Positions 1-11,408 of a stretch of DNA of 64,000 nucleotides are shown here, piece by piece (within the stretch, counting starts at the first letter, position 1; every line of letters starts with the position of its first letter). Source of the stretch: Coprinus comatus (lineage: Eukaryota; Basidiomycota; Agaricomycetes; Agaricales; Agaricaceae); contig JAWPGT010000094.1 of assembly GCA_034638255.1 (NCBI GenBank), positions 1 through 64,000 of the forward strand. The letters are read 5' to 3'. The notes beneath the pieces are model-generated. The model ran no database searches, had not been told where the DNA came from, and saw nothing but the letters and a program-made list of their open reading frames with translations. The position numbers and the translations under genes were made by a program.

Positions 1-1493
1 GGTAAATCGTCGGGACTTCAACCCCGGTGTTGATCTATTTGGCAGACAGCACGCACAGAAAAACTTTTGGGATGTTCCAACTTCCATGCTTTGTTTGGCA
101 TGTTCATGATGAAGTTAATAAAATTCAAGTTGTCGCTGGTATCACTACGTATTAATTATTCCAATTACAAGTCATCATCGTTTACGTACTAGAGTATATG
201 TGACAGTGTATGTTCCATTGCTCTATTACAACCTGTTATATGACTATTATGACTTTGTGAGTTAGGTGGGAGTTTATATCATCATCATTGGCATCACGCT
301 GGGAGCAGGAAAAGAGCAAGTGAGTATATCAAGCCGATCAAATAGTATTATTAATGGCCGAACGGTGATTGCCTTTTCTTTGAAGATGGAAATAAGTGGT
401 TTAATCCTTCAAAACTTCCTCGCTAGTGTAGCTTCACTATTTTCTCTCCATTAGAATATTTGGTGCAAGCTCTTAAAGTTGCCGACCATGACACTGATGA
501 TCCTTTTCAGCGTTCCCCCCTTTCAATATCTCAATATCCCAGCTGATCATACTCCGCTGTGATGCAAGATCTCTCAGTTTGCTGTCTTTAGATCGTCTAG
601 CCTAATCCCTCACTTTTCCTATTTACACTCTTCCTATGAATCTTGACGAACCCCAAGGATAAAGATCCAATACACCACGAACGATCTTCATACACTATGT
701 ACCTTAATCTAGTCCAACGGTAACTAACATACACAACCTCCAATGCCCTTTATTGTTTTTTTTATTATCTCTGGATGAGATATTTGAAGTTGGCCAAGTT
801 CATGAAAGGAATAAACTTTTTCCCCGCCGAGAGTTTCGTTATGATACAGAGGATTAGCCTTGAGTTAGCCCAGAGCTTGGGAAATGGGCTGAGAAATTTC
901 AGGGTGATTTTGGGTGAAACTATTGCCATTGGTAGGTTTATAGTGGTATTGAGGTTTCTTCTACTTCCGACTCGGTCAGGACTCGGTGAGTCTGTCGCAG
1001 GTCTGTCGTTGTAAAATGATGTGTCTCTTGTGCTTGTGTGATGCGCCACCCGGATGACATTTGTTTAAGTTGAGTAGGGTCGAGTTATAGGGTCGCCATT
1101 GGGGGTGGAATTAGACGGCCTAACTCTGAAACAAATACTTATGTTAGGGCTAGTCAGGGATTAAAATGCTTGCGGAGTAGAATTATTATTATGTTCATCC
1201 CACAACGATGGCCTGAATCCAAGCGGAACTCTTGAAATTACTACTATTTAGAATCGCTTTCTCGCCATCCCGGAGGATCATCGGGAACCTGATGTTTTCT
1301 TGGGTGTTGGCGCTGGAGCCTACCATTGGATCGTGACCTTATCTACTATCATCGAGGTTTTGCTGCGCCCGAACTACTAACTTTTCTCCAGCACTGATTT
1401 CTGATAAATTGGGGTAAAGTGCCAACCTTCGACAATATGCATCATACGAGTCATCAGTTTAATCATTGTTCTCCGACCTTGCGTAAACCTCGG
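1..1493. other. Left flank, no supported gene
   Basis: I see no convincing gene here. Short open frames exist on both strands around 765-1049, but they overlap each other, lack recognisable domains and have no coherent splice signals. The region ends at the target-site duplication of the LINE element, so it is the genomic flank into which that element jumped. Confidence 0.5.
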
Positions 1494-1505
1494 ACAGCAC
1501 TGTTC
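1494..1505. repeat. LINE target-site duplication, left copy
   Basis: The 12-mer ACAGCACTGTTC sits directly against the T-run at 1506 and occurs again, perfectly, at 16075-16086 at the other end of the LINE. The neighbouring bases differ (g on the left, c on the right), so the duplication is 12 bp. This marks target-primed reverse transcription. Confidence 0.93.
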
Positions 1506-1529
1506 TTTTTTTTTTTTTTTTTTTTTTTT
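1506..1529 (-). other. LINE poly(A) tail
   Basis: An uninterrupted run of 24 T on the plus strand, which is a 3' poly(A) tail in the sense of the minus-strand LINE. It lies between the LINE 3' UTR and the left target-site duplication. Confidence 0.9.
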
Positions 1530-1908
1530 CATCATTTTTACGTCCCAGGGGCGTAATCCCCATGACGGACGTTCGTATTTAGATACAAGAGTAGCTCTAC
1601 AAGTGATAAGACTCGTTTGTCGCTCTGCAATGCTGTCCAGCCCTGTATACGGCGTGCCAAGCACTCGCTCCCCATACAGTCCGATAAGGAAACATCGTTT
1701 GGCCAGCCATTGCCCTCCCTTCTCATCTCGCTTCTTTTCTTTACTTTTACTTTTCTTCTGGTGCGCCTTTGGCCAGGCACGGGCGGAAGCCCGTGCGTTC
1801 TTGTTATTACCATCGTTGAAGATGATCGTCTAGGTGGCCAGGTGAATTAGGTTAGGCTAATGAGATAGATTAGATTAGATTTGTCGGTTCATATGATTGG
1901 GGTGTTTG
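1530..1908 (-). other. LINE 3' untranslated region
   Basis: About 379 bases between the ORF2 stop (1909-1911) and the poly(A) tail. No coding frame is supported. It includes a short GATTA-type repetition near 1867-1880. Its position inside the target-site duplications identifies it as element 3' UTR. Confidence 0.75.
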
Positions 1909-3774
1909 TCATCTTTGGTTGTCCTCGTTTTCTTCAATTTCCATTTTTAAATTCCCAAAGATGTGACGGAATCGTCGAGTGTGGTCTGCGAATTCTAACA
2001 GTGCTGGTATGCCATGTGGTTGTCTGAATATTTCCCCAATGTTGTTCAGTCTCCTTCCCAGGTTTCTCCACATTTTTTCTCTCTGCCATTCGTTCTGGGG
2101 ACAATCAAGCACGTAGTGCTTAACTGTTTCTGCTGTTTCAACCCCTCTACGTTGGTGACATCTCTCACACCAGTCGTCTTCTCTTTTACCAATCTTCTTG
2201 AGGTATGCATTCACCGGAATGTGATTTGTGCGCATTTGCGTAAGAAATGCTCCTTGCGCTCTCGTGAGTGATGCATCCCGAAATTGCCTAAAGTTTTGGT
2301 ATGGGAAGTCCGGGTCTATTGTTTTCATTCTCTCGAATCGAGGAGATGCCTTCCATCTTTCCGCCCATCTTTGCTTTAGCCCTTCCTTCATCTTCCTCTT
2401 GGCGGCAGATTTGCTACCTGGTAGTGGTCGTCTGAGTAGTAAGGGAAGTGCATTCTTGTCACTGGATCTCCCTCTTGCCGCCTCTTTGGCCAATTGATCC
2501 ACCCTCTCGTTTCTTTCCACTTCTGAGTGTGCTGAGATCCACCGTACTGAGATTTTTGCGATATTGTATCTATTTATGATTTTCTGAGCCTGTTCACGGT
2601 ACTCTGTGATCAAGTACTGACCGGATTTTCCTTTTCTTGACTTTACTGCCTTCAAAATGCTCTGGTTGTCAGCATAGTGTGACACTCCCTCGTAGAGATT
2701 GAGTGTGTTGTTAATCAACCACATGGCTAATATAGCGCCGACTGCTTCTGCTTCGTAGGTAGTGTGTTGATCTTTTGTTCCCATCCAGAGTTGAGCCGAA
2801 CTTGCTGGTTCTCTTGAGTTTCCGATATATAGTGCTGCAGCTGCTCCTATGTTGTTGTCGATCCCCGAGCCATCTGAGTATACCTTGATGAGTGCATTAT
2901 CTTCTTCCTCTGCTTGTATGGAGTCTTCTCTGGTGTCCTCAATGATAACATCGATTGGGAGTGGGTCGGCAGAGGTGTATTTTTGAGGTATTATAGTTTC
3001 CATGAGTCTTGGGTCTAGCTCGAAGCGTGTTATCAGTAGTTGGAGGTTGGAGAAGTGTCTTTTGACATTCCCCATTCTGGCTGTCCTTTCTGCTATTTTG
3101 GCAATTGGGTTGCTCCTTGGGAGTGAACATATCCGTAACATGCTTTGGTAGCAGAGCTTGTGAAGCGTCAACTCCATTGGCAGTAAGTTCGCGTGAGCAT
3201 CAAGTAAGTCATTTGGTGTTGTTCGTAATGCCCCTGTGATTGCCAACGCTGCGATTCTCTGGATTTTTGTTAGCTCCTTTAGAGCTCGAACTGATCCTGA
3301 GGATCGCTTTTTCCCCTCTGCCCTGAGTGGTGGTTCATACCACACTTCCAGTGCATATGTCATCTTGGGCATTGCTACTCCAATATATAGCCTTCGCATC
3401 AATTGTTGACTGATGCCTTTCGCTGGTTTGGCTAAACGTCGAAAGAGCAAGACCCATTTTGTGGCTTTCGCTACTGCCCGTTCTGTCTGCTCTCTCCACC
3501 GAAGTGCACTATCTATCGTGACACCAAGATATTTATATGCACTTGCCTCTGTTACCTTCGCTCCCCGAAGGATCATATCTCTTTTCTTTATCCTCTTCTT
3601 TGCTTTCTCCGTTCTTGCTTTTCCTTCCAATCTTGTGAAATGGGTGACTGCCAGTTTGTCGAGAGCAAATCTTGAGTTGTGATTTGCGCTCCACGTGAAC
3701 CCTCCCCCTTCTCGATTCATCATGTCTTCCAGGTTGGTGATAGTCTCTTCGAAGGAGTCCTTGATTGAAATAAG
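1909..3774 (-). pseudogene. LINE ORF2, 3' part (end of reverse transcriptase, RNase H)
   Basis: C-terminal 622 codons (stop included) of LINE ORF2, separated from the rest by the LTR element. The segment begins just after the YVDD codons. It carries the remaining RT thumb region and an RNase H domain starting at the IKVYSDGSG motif, with further acidic residues in the YEAEAVGAI and ADNQS segments. A C-terminal zinc-finger-like stretch (C-x2-C...H...C in the DDWCERCHQRRG region) is typical of fungal Tad-like ORF2 proteins. Its frame joins exactly to the 12047-14170 segment: 708 plus 622 codons with no stop, about 1,329 aa. The split, not point mutation, is what breaks the gene. Confidence 0.88.
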
Positions 3775-3779
3775 GCAAG
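3775..3779. repeat. LTR element target-site duplication, left copy
   Basis: GCAAG directly before the 3' LTR (plus-strand left end). The same five bases follow the other LTR at 12047-12051. A 5-bp duplication is what Ty3/gypsy integrases produce. Confidence 0.9.
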
Positions 3780-4414
3780 TGTTATGACCACGAACCGTTA
3801 AGCTGAACACTCCTGGAACTTAAACGCTAGAGTGCAGTCGTGTAGGAACGTGCGATCAATAAACACTCTGCTGCAATCTCAAGGCCTTTCAACCTAGTGA
3901 CCGAGAGGTATGGAGACAGAGATGTATAAGGGCTACAACAGAAGAGATTAAAGCTTAAGGCTTTAATCGTCTACTACATCGAGTATTTATACTATTCTAG
4001 GGATGTACCTAATAATAGCTACTAACTAATTATAACCTAATACTCGTCATCGCTTTATAATCTACTCCATACACAATGCTAGAACTGTCAACAGGAGTAG
4101 GTGAGACATCGGGGTCGGGGACTATTTACTCCATATACAATGAAAGATTAGTCAACAGGAGTAAAATGACGAAACAGATAACTAATACTGGAGCTGGGGA
4201 AATGTATACTTCTAAGCATAAGTGGAGTCTCATACTTAGTTCGACGTTAGGTCATAACGATGTCATAGTGATGTCACTGTGATGTCACCGGGGAATGGTA
4301 TGTCAAGCGGAGTCGTCCATGGTGTCATCATTGGGAATGAGTTCGGGGAAGATGGCGAACAAGTCTTCCTCGGTGGTGGTGGTACGGGCCGGTGGTTTGG
4401 GTGGACTCGTAACA
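3780..4414 (-). repeat. 3' LTR
   Basis: A 635-bp long terminal repeat at the downstream end of the minus-strand element. It begins TGTTATGACC and ends GGACTCGTAACA on the plus strand. It matches 11411-12046 except for one extra base in the right copy near 11662. The last codons of the accessory ORF3 lie inside it (4303-4414). Confidence 0.95.
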
Positions 4415-5633
4415 TTACTTCCTTCCTTAAGGGGAATGTCCTCATTCTCAACTTCAGAGGTCTCTGCAAGGGGAGCCAGTGATGTTGGCCTCGGCGACGG
4501 GGTCGTAGTCTTCTCCAAAGTCTCGTCCAAAGTCTTCTTGATTTGATCCAGTACTCTGGCGTGAGCGGCGGCGTGCTTGGCGAGAGTGGGAATGGCATCG
4601 ATGATGTCTTTCACTGCGAGATCCAGTCGGAATGGGGTACGGGGTCCTGTCGATCGTGAGCGGCGTATCTCTGGTGGTTCATGAATGCTAGGACGCGTTG
4701 TCCCTCGATTGATTGGTCGTTGTGTCGGTTGCTGTTGTAAAAGTGTCCTATCTCCTTGTAGAATGTTACTGTCCGTTTTATCGGCAGGGCGGAGTTTAGG
4801 GTTTTGGATGTAGTGCTCCTCAATAACGGAGGTCGGGATGGTGTTGGAAGGGAGGCCTTTGTACTTGTTGCGGGAGCAATGCTTGGCATAGTGGCCTGGA
4901 GCAGTTTGCTTACAGTGGTTGCAGAAGTAACTTTCGCAATGTGGTAGGAAGTGGTTATGTCCGTTACATGCAGGGCACCGACGCTGTGTGGATTTAATTG
5001 GTGGCATGTATGGGGTCTGGGGACATTGGCTGGGAACGTTTGGTGGGATAGTAGGTTGGTCAGGTAGTAGCTTTCCTGAGTGGTCAGGTTCCGGGCCCAT
5101 TGTTCGAGCATGTAGTGGTTCCTGAGGAGTGGTGTGAGTCGCTTCCGAGTCTCTAGAAAGGATTCCGTCCCTTCGAGTCTCAAGGTTGCTAGTGCTAACA
5201 TATCGTGGTCCAAAACTAACGCTGAAGAGCGAAGGTCTTGAATTTCGGGATCTGTCAAGATCCTGGAAAAGCTGGTGGAGGCTAGCATGCTCTGGTTGTG
5301 AAAAACCATTCGATTGGAGTTTTTGACAAGTGTGGGCCAAGGTGTCCCAAAGGTACAGTTCCTTAGCTCTTTGAGGAAAGTAAGCAGATAGGTCTTCCCG
5401 AAGGGTGTGAAGGAGTGTGCGGCGTTCAGAGTTGTTTCGATGAACGGATTCGAGGTCAGCGATGTATGTTTCGCATGATAGTCGGAATCGAACAAGCTGA
5501 GTGTCAGGGGAATATACGGGAGAGGGATGCGTGTGGTGGAACCATTGGTAGGAGCCAAGGTTTGGGTTGGGAGTACGGTGGAGGGGGCATTGGTGATAGT
5601 AGTGATGGGTGTATTGGGAGGAGAGTAGAGCAT
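4303..5633 (-). CDS. Accessory ORF3 of the chromovirus, tandem zinc-knuckle protein (frameshifted)
   Basis: An extra ORF 16 bases after the pol stop, ATG at 5633. The first part (frame of 5633) is Thr/Pro-rich, then a helix-rich segment around FGKTYLLTFLKELRN and LEQWARNLTTQESYYL. The second part, one base out of frame, has two zinc knuckles: CPACNGHNHFLPHC (C-x2-C-x4-H-x4-C) and CNHCKQTAPGHYAKHC (C-x2-C-x6-H-x4-C), then a low-complexity tail whose last codons and stop lie within the 3' LTR. The junction is around 5010-5060, where two runs of four C occur (5012-5015, 5019-5022). It looks like a second nucleic-acid-binding, gag-like product, but I recognise no named family. An alternative is that it was captured from another element. 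Confidence 0.65.
4415..4430 (-). promoter_or_regulatory. Polypurine tract
   Basis: Directly upstream of the 3' LTR in element sense, the minus strand reads TTAAGGAAGGAAGTAA, a purine-rich run ending at the LTR boundary. This is the expected place and composition for the plus-strand DNA primer of an LTR retrotransposon. Confidence 0.7.
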
Positions 5634-5649
5634 TGAACTGGGGATTTGG

Positions 5650-8600
5650 TCAGAGTCTATGTCTCTCTTTATAACTTTTTAGGATTGCTCCTGAATTGGT
5701 AAGATTCGATTCAGGCTCCCAAGAATCTTCCGTAGAAGAGTATCCTTTCCAATGAACAAGATACCGTCTTGTCCTCGGGGTTCCTCGGTGGTTCAGGATA
5801 TTTTCGACTTCGTACTCTTCTTCTCCATTTACGATGTCTGGAGGTGGTGTTGTAAACATTTTGCCATATACGTCATTCTCTTTGACAGGAGTGAGGAGTT
5901 GGATATGGAATTTGTTGTGGATCCTCCACGTCATTGGTAACTCTAGCTCATAGGTGGTTGTTCCTATTTTGCGTAGAATTTTGAAGGGGCCTTCTCGGCG
6001 CTGTGCCATTTTCTTCGATTTGTATTTGATTTGGAGGTTTCTGTTATCGAGCCAGACCCGTTGTCCTGGTTCTAGGGTTGGTAATGGTCTGTTCGATCGA
6101 GCGGCCATAAGTTGACGCATATGTTCATGAGCTTCTTGAGCCTGTTCTCTTGTTTGCTTGAGGTATTCAAATCGGGATGAGATAGATGGGATGTTTGAGG
6201 GTTCTTCCGTAGTATGGAATGTTTTTGGTGCATAGCCATACATTAGTTCGAATGGGGTTTGAGTGCGACCAGCATGGGTACGGGAATTGTGTGTAAATTC
6301 AAGGATAGGCAGTGCTCGTGCCCAGGAGTTGGGATTTGCAGAGCAATAGATGGATAAGAATAGTTCGATCTCTTGATTGAATCTTTCGGTTGATCCGTCG
6401 GATTGAGGGTGATAGGCGGTCGAGTATGCGGGTTCTATATTTAGTTTTGAGTAGAATTCTTGCATTGACTTAGCGATGAATTGGGGTCCTCGATCTGAGA
6501 TAACCTTTTCGGGAGTTCCGAATTTGGCGAATAACCGTTCTATCAATAGCTCGGCTATGTCATCGGCTGTGGCTGTTTTCGCAGTAGGAATAATTAATAT
6601 CCCCTTTGTAAGTCCATGGTCCACTATGGACAATATAGAGTCATAGGGGCCGTCTGGGGGTAGATCTGTTATCATGTCCATGGAGATTTGGGTGAATGGA
6701 CGGATGGAAGCAGGTCCTTTTATGGGTTGTAAGGGTGCTTTGAGTGGGTGGCGGTTAATCTTGTATTGTTGACAAGTTCCACAACCTTGAACGTAGTTGT
6801 GTACGAACGAGTTCATACCGGGCCAGTAACAGTATTGCTTTAGTTTTCGTAAAGTTTCTGTAATTCCTGGGTGTCCAGCGGTGATATGGTCGTGTACTCT
6901 TTGTAGGAGGGATCGTCTAAGAAGAAGATCATCCGGGATGACAATCTTATTCTGGTAGCGGAGGAAACCATCGTCATCGATGACGTATGTTTCAGGAATG
7001 GATGAAGACCGTTGTTGAGTGACGTCTTTTATTTTCTGACCGATGAGGTCATCAATAATGCAGAGTGACGTTTCTTGTAAATCTGTGGAGAATAATGACG
7101 GGGGTAGTGCAGTTACGTCATGATTATCGTCTCCGATAGGTACGTGATCAGGTCTTCGGGATAGATGATCAGCGGGACCATTTTTCTTGCCGGGAATATG
7201 TCGGATTTCGATGTTGAATCGTTGCATATACGCTGTCCATCGTGCTTGTCGTCGGTTGAGATCTTGAGGGTTCTTCCAACGTTTGAGGTTTTCGTGATCG
7301 GACCATACAATGGTTTTGTGTGGTGATCCTTCGAAGTAGTGTCTCCACTCTGTGAGTGCTCGAATTATTGCGAGAAATTCTTGTTCTGAGCAATGATAAT
7401 TTCGTTCGGCGGGATTGAAACTTCGGCTGTGATAAGCAACTGGGTGCTTGACTCCATTGGTGTCTCGTTGTAGTAGGACAGCTCCTGTTGCGTATAGAGA
7501 TGCATCGCATTCTATTTCAAACGGTTTAGTTTGATCGGCAACTGTGAGGATGGGCTGTGTGAGAAATCGCGCTTTCAGATCTTCGAATGAAGACTGGCAT
7601 TCGGATGTCCAATCGAATACTTTAGTATTAGACATAAGAGCGTTAAGCGGATGTGCGAGGTCGGAGTAGTTTCGAATGAATTTGCGGTAGAAATTGCAAA
7701 ATCCAATGAACTTGCGAACGTCTCGTACTGATTTGGGTACGGGCCATTGTTGGATGCCTTGTAATTTTGCGGGGTCCATGGCGACGTTGTTGGGGTGATG
7801 ATTACACCGAGATACTCGAGGTGTTGTTTTTCGAATTCGCATTTCTCTGTTTTGAGAAATAGATCATTCTTTAGGAGGATTCGTAGTACTTCTTTAGTAA
7901 TACGGCGAAGTTCCTCTTTAGTTTTGGCATGAATGAGGATATCATCCATATAGACAATGACTTCTCCATCATCTATCAGCTTTCTAAACAATGAGTCCAT
8001 CATTGCTTGGAAGGTAGCTGGCGAATTGCACATTCCAAAGAACATGACTGTGGGTTCGAAAAGTCCTTTAGTTGTTTTAAAGGCTCCTTTCCATTGATCT
8101 CCATCTTTTATGCGGATATTGTTATATCCTAGACGAACATCAAGTTTTGTGAACCATTTCGAATCTCTCAATTTGTTGAGTATTGATGAGATGAGGGGAA
8201 TGGGATATGCGTTTTTGATAGTGTGTTGATTTAGATATTTGTAATCTTGACAGGGCCGTAGTTTTCCATCTTTCTTTCCTACAAAGAAGAAAGGGGAGGC
8301 CATAGGTGATTTTGAAGGTCGAATGTAACCTTTTTCAAGATTCTCTTTTAAGAAGGTGTCGAGTTCCTTCTCTTCCAGAGGTGATAACCGATATGGTTTA
8401 ATTGAACGAGCTTCGAATGAATCTTCGAGTTCAATTTTATGATCCCAAGGTCGGGTTTGAGGAAAGCGTTCTGATGCTTTCTTGTCAAAGAGTTTGTAGA
8501 ATTCGGCGAACTCTTTAGGAACGACTTTCTTAGGGTCGTCTTGTTTCTTGTCACCAAATTGTTGAGCAATGGTGTTAGAGGATGATGTTTTGACGTTGAT

Positions 8601-9140
8601 TTCAACTGAGTCTTCCTCGTCGAGGTAGATTTTGTTCAGTTGTGTGTCATCATCTGTAATGGTTTGAATTAGATCAAGGTATATCTCATCGCTTGATTCT
8701 TCTTCTCTCCATTTAAGTAATCTGTCAGACCAATTGATGTCTGGATTATTTTCCTGTAACCAGGGGAATCCTAAAATGATTCTAGGTTTTCCGAGACTGA
8801 TTATTTTGGCTTCGATGGTTGTTTGTCGACCATTAACTGTACAGTTCAATGGGGAATAGAATGAACAAACACCATTTTTGGTACCATCTGCATTGTAAGC
8901 AGTAATGGGTTTTAAGAGTTTCTTGACAGGCCATTGGTGTTGTTTTACCAAAGCTGGGTCAATGAAATTTCCTCCTGCTCCTGAGTCGATGAGGGCGAGG
9001 ATATCCACGGTTTCTGAGTTGGCTACTGCACTGGAAGTTTGTGTGGGGGCGTAGATAGAGTTGGATCCATTTCCTCCGAGTTGTACAGCGTTGAGTGGAA
9101 GAGGAATAGAATATGATGATGTAGATGGGGCAGTAGACAC
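5650..9140 (-). CDS. pol: Pol polyprotein: protease, reverse transcriptase, RNase H, integrase, chromodomain (frameshifted)
   Basis: Pol lies in the -1 frame relative to gag, and its frame is open across the gag stop, so a Gag-Pol shift is plausible. Domains in order: aspartic protease ([12 protein letters not shown]), RT with [11 protein letters not shown], the [10 protein letters not shown] motif and [11 protein letters not shown], RNase H ([14 protein letters not shown]), integrase HHCC zinc region (GHPGITETL...CGTCQQYK), the DDE core ([27 protein letters not shown]) and a C-terminal chromodomain ([20 protein letters not shown]). One base is missing, or slips, at the C4 run 7792-7795, just after the EYLGVIITP segment, so RT continues in another frame. 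No canonical slippery heptamer is visible there. Confidence 0.9.
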
Positions 9141-9175
9141 AGATGGAAGAGAGTTAGACGTGGTGGCTAATCTCT

Positions 9176-10336
9176 TTAAGCAAAATCCTTGATTTCGCTG
9201 TTGAAATCGTCGTTCATGTTATCTTGGGAGAAGTAATCGTAGACGTCTGCTACTTCTTCTTCAGGGGCGGTTTCAATGAGGTTGTTGATCTGGCGTCGTA
9301 GATGGGGGTTTCGATTTTTGGTCGGGGCCTTCCTCTGGTTGTACGCCTGGCGAGGGATTGTCCTCGGGCGATTAGGTGATGGGCCAGTTCGTCGAGCTGG
9401 GCATCGGTTGGCGAAATGGCCTGGTTTCTTGCAGAGGAAACAGAGTCGATCTCTGAATAATTCCTTTTGTTCGCTTGTGAAGACTCTGTCGATGAATTGA
9501 TTAAGGATTTCTCCGGGATCAATTTGAGATGGCTGAGGGGTTTCTTCTTCAAAGTCCTCCTGTTCATCGTGTATGTTACAGAGTTCCTCTTCACCGTTGA
9601 GGCGAAGGTTATTGATTGCCTCTTCGATGTAGTCGACATCCATGGCGTACGGGTCTTTTGCGACCACGGGTGGTTGAACGTAACGCGGGATAGACTGCGG
9701 TTGACGAAAGTTTTGAGCCTGGCGATAGCGAGGGTTTTGACGTATTTGAGGGTTCCTTTGGGGATAGTGTGTCTGACGATAGTCTCGTTCAGACTGAAGT
9801 ATGTGGCTGGCTGCGCGGGCAGCGCCTTTCCATGCTTCATAGGTATCGGCTGGCATGGCTCTGATGGCATACATTCCAATTGTGGGTTCAAGACCCATTT
9901 TGAAGAGATGGATTTTGAGTGTGTCCTGTGTGATTTGTGCTTCAAGTGCGAGGGATTCGAATTCTGCGATGTACTCGTGTACGTTGCGCATTCCTTGTTT
10001 AAACTTGGTAATCCGGGCCATGGCATCTGAGACATGGGTGGATGAGCGGAAGCTTGTGTCCAAGGCTTTGGTGAATGCTGTGAAGGTTCCCAAATTGTAG
10101 GTTGAAGTCTTGTCGTCGTATGCGCTTTCTGTGAAGGCATGTGCCCATGTGGCTGCCGGTCCAACCATAAGGGAAAGAGTGTATAGGATCTTTGTTTCGC
10201 TGTCATGGAATCGGGCTTGATCTGCTGCATAGTAGATTCCAAGTCGTTGTTTCCAATGACCGTAGGATGCTGTGTCTCCAGCGAATGGTGGGGGAACTGG
10301 GAGTTTGAGTGCTGGGACTGTAGTTGTGGAGGGCAT
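9176..10336 (-). CDS. gag: Gag, capsid/nucleocapsid
   Basis: Gag of 386 aa from the ATG at 10336. The capsid-like part begins near [15 protein letters not shown] and includes [12 protein letters not shown] and [16 protein letters not shown], segments typical of Ty3-type retrotransposon gag. One zinc knuckle, [14 protein letters not shown] (C-x2-C-x4-H-x4-C), follows near residue 300. The frame stays open upstream for 170 further codons, to a stop at 10850-10852, without any ATG. That upstream stretch encodes Ser/Pro-rich and acidic sequence and may be an N-terminal extension started at a non-AUG codon. The stop overlaps the open pol frame. Confidence 0.88.
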   Translation of the reverse strand: MPSTTTVPALKLPVPPPFAGDTASYGHWKQRLGIYYAADQARFHDSETKILYTLSLMVGPAATWAHAFTESAYDDKTSTYNLGTFTAFTKALDTSFRSSTHVSDAMARITKFKQGMRNVHEYIAEFESLALEAQITQDTLKIHLFKMGLEPTIGMYAIRAMPADTYEAWKGAARAASHILQSERDYRQTHYPQRNPQIRQNPRYRQAQNFRQPQSIPRYVQPPVVAKDPYAMDVDYIEEAINNLRLNGEEELCNIHDEQEDFEEETPQPSQIDPGEILNQFIDRVFTSEQKELFRDRLCFLCKKPGHFANRCPARRTGPSPNRPRTIPRQAYNQRKAPTKNRNPHLRRQINNLIETAPEEEVADVYDYFSQDNMNDDFNSEIKDFA

Positions 10337-10945
10337 CGTTGGATTTGAGCTTGACGAGCTGTTTGTAGTAGGTGTGGAGGGATTTGGTGGAGCCGGGGGT
10401 AATGACGGAGTGTGTGGAGTTGTTGGGTTGGCGGGAGTTGTGATTGGTGTATGGACTCGAGACGGGATAGTAACTCTAGGTCTTCGAGGAGGGATTGGCG
10501 GGGGGTCGTCGTCGTCTGAGTCGTCTTCTTCGGATGAAGATTGTTGTTGTTTCTCTCTGTATTGCTGTTTTGAAGTTTCGCTAGATTGCGAACCTTGTCG
10601 TTGTATAGGACTAGGTTCTCCGAAAAGCTGAGATTGGGGAGGTACTGGTGGTTGTGTATAAAATGACGAGGTGGAGTGTCCAGAGTCTTGTGAGGTAGAG
10701 GCTTGGATCGGTCCGGGGATGTGAACTGGGAAGGGTTCGGTGGAAGGGGTTTCTCGGTAACGAGATCTGCTTCGTTGAAGTTGTGACCTATCAAATTCCG
10801 GTTTAGGAACTGATGTTTGGCTGGTTCTTCGTTGTCGTGAAATGATGATTCAGAGTTGGTGGTTGCCCAAGAATTGGTAGAGGTTTTTATAAAGGAGTGT
10901 GGGGGTGTAAGGAATGGATTGGGAATGGAAAAGGGAGAACTGCTG

Positions 10946-11049
10946 CCTAACAGCTTGATAATGCTCGCTTAGAGCTTTTACTGACTAACAGCTTGAGTGC
11001 TCGCTTAGAGCTTTACTGACTTAACAGCTTGCGCTCGCTTAGAGCTTGA
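10946..11049 (-). repeat. Three-copy tandem repeat in the chromovirus leader
   Basis: Three imperfect copies of a 30-37-bp unit, each starting (C/T)TAACAGCTTG and ending GCTCGCTTAGAGCTT, at about 10947, 10985 and 11021. Each unit contains the inverted AGCTT/AAGCT words, so RNA hairpins are possible. A role in packaging or translation of element RNA is inference only. Confidence 0.7.
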
Positions 11050-11396
11050 CGGCCAGGGGGTCCTAATTAAAGGGGCCTGACTACGACTTACTAAATGCGT
11101 AGATTTCAGCGATGTACAAACCCACCGCGGTCCGGTTGGCTAGGATTTCAAACACCTAGACTTCCCACTTTGCTCCGGCGAAGGAGTATCACTTTGTGAG
11201 CTGCGACGCGTTATACCAGGGATTAGCGGGTATAACGACTACCAGTATACCACTAAGAGGTACCGGTTAGACCAGAACAAGTAACGCCGTTTCAAGTTCC
11301 AAGATGACGGGAATCGATTGACTGCCGGGTTTCGACAATCCTCCGTTCGGTTCCAAGGGGGAGAGACCGGATAACCCTACCGGTCCAGTGAAAGGG

Positions 11397-11408
11397 AAGC
11401 TTTAATCT
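11397..11408 (-). promoter_or_regulatory. Primer binding site, self-priming type
   Basis: In element sense AGATTAAAGCTT, two bases downstream of the 5' LTR. It does not begin with the TGG expected for a tRNA 3' end. It is a perfect 12-nt reverse complement of AAGCTTTAATCT at 11587-11576, which starts 35 bases after the TATA box and so should be the very 5' end of the RNA. This is the arrangement of Tf1/sushi-type self-primed elements. The sequence match is direct; the mechanism is inferred. Confidence 0.75.

Noticed and set aside
1860..1882. Telomere-like or satellite repeat from the GATTA words
   Set aside because: Only three imperfect units inside the LINE 3' UTR; too short to be a telomeric or satellite array.
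7792..7795. Programmed -1 frameshift site in pol
   Set aside because: The local sequence (ACC CCA ACA) does not form a canonical X-XXY-YYZ heptamer, and the place is inside RT rather than at a domain border. A lesion or base-calling error is more likely, though it is kept as a finding for checking.
9250..10794. A 514-codon minus-strand frame overlapping gag
   Set aside because: It is read in a different frame from the gag domain, has low-complexity composition, starts at a non-ATG codon, and the gag frame carries the zinc knuckle and capsid motifs. Treated as a shadow.
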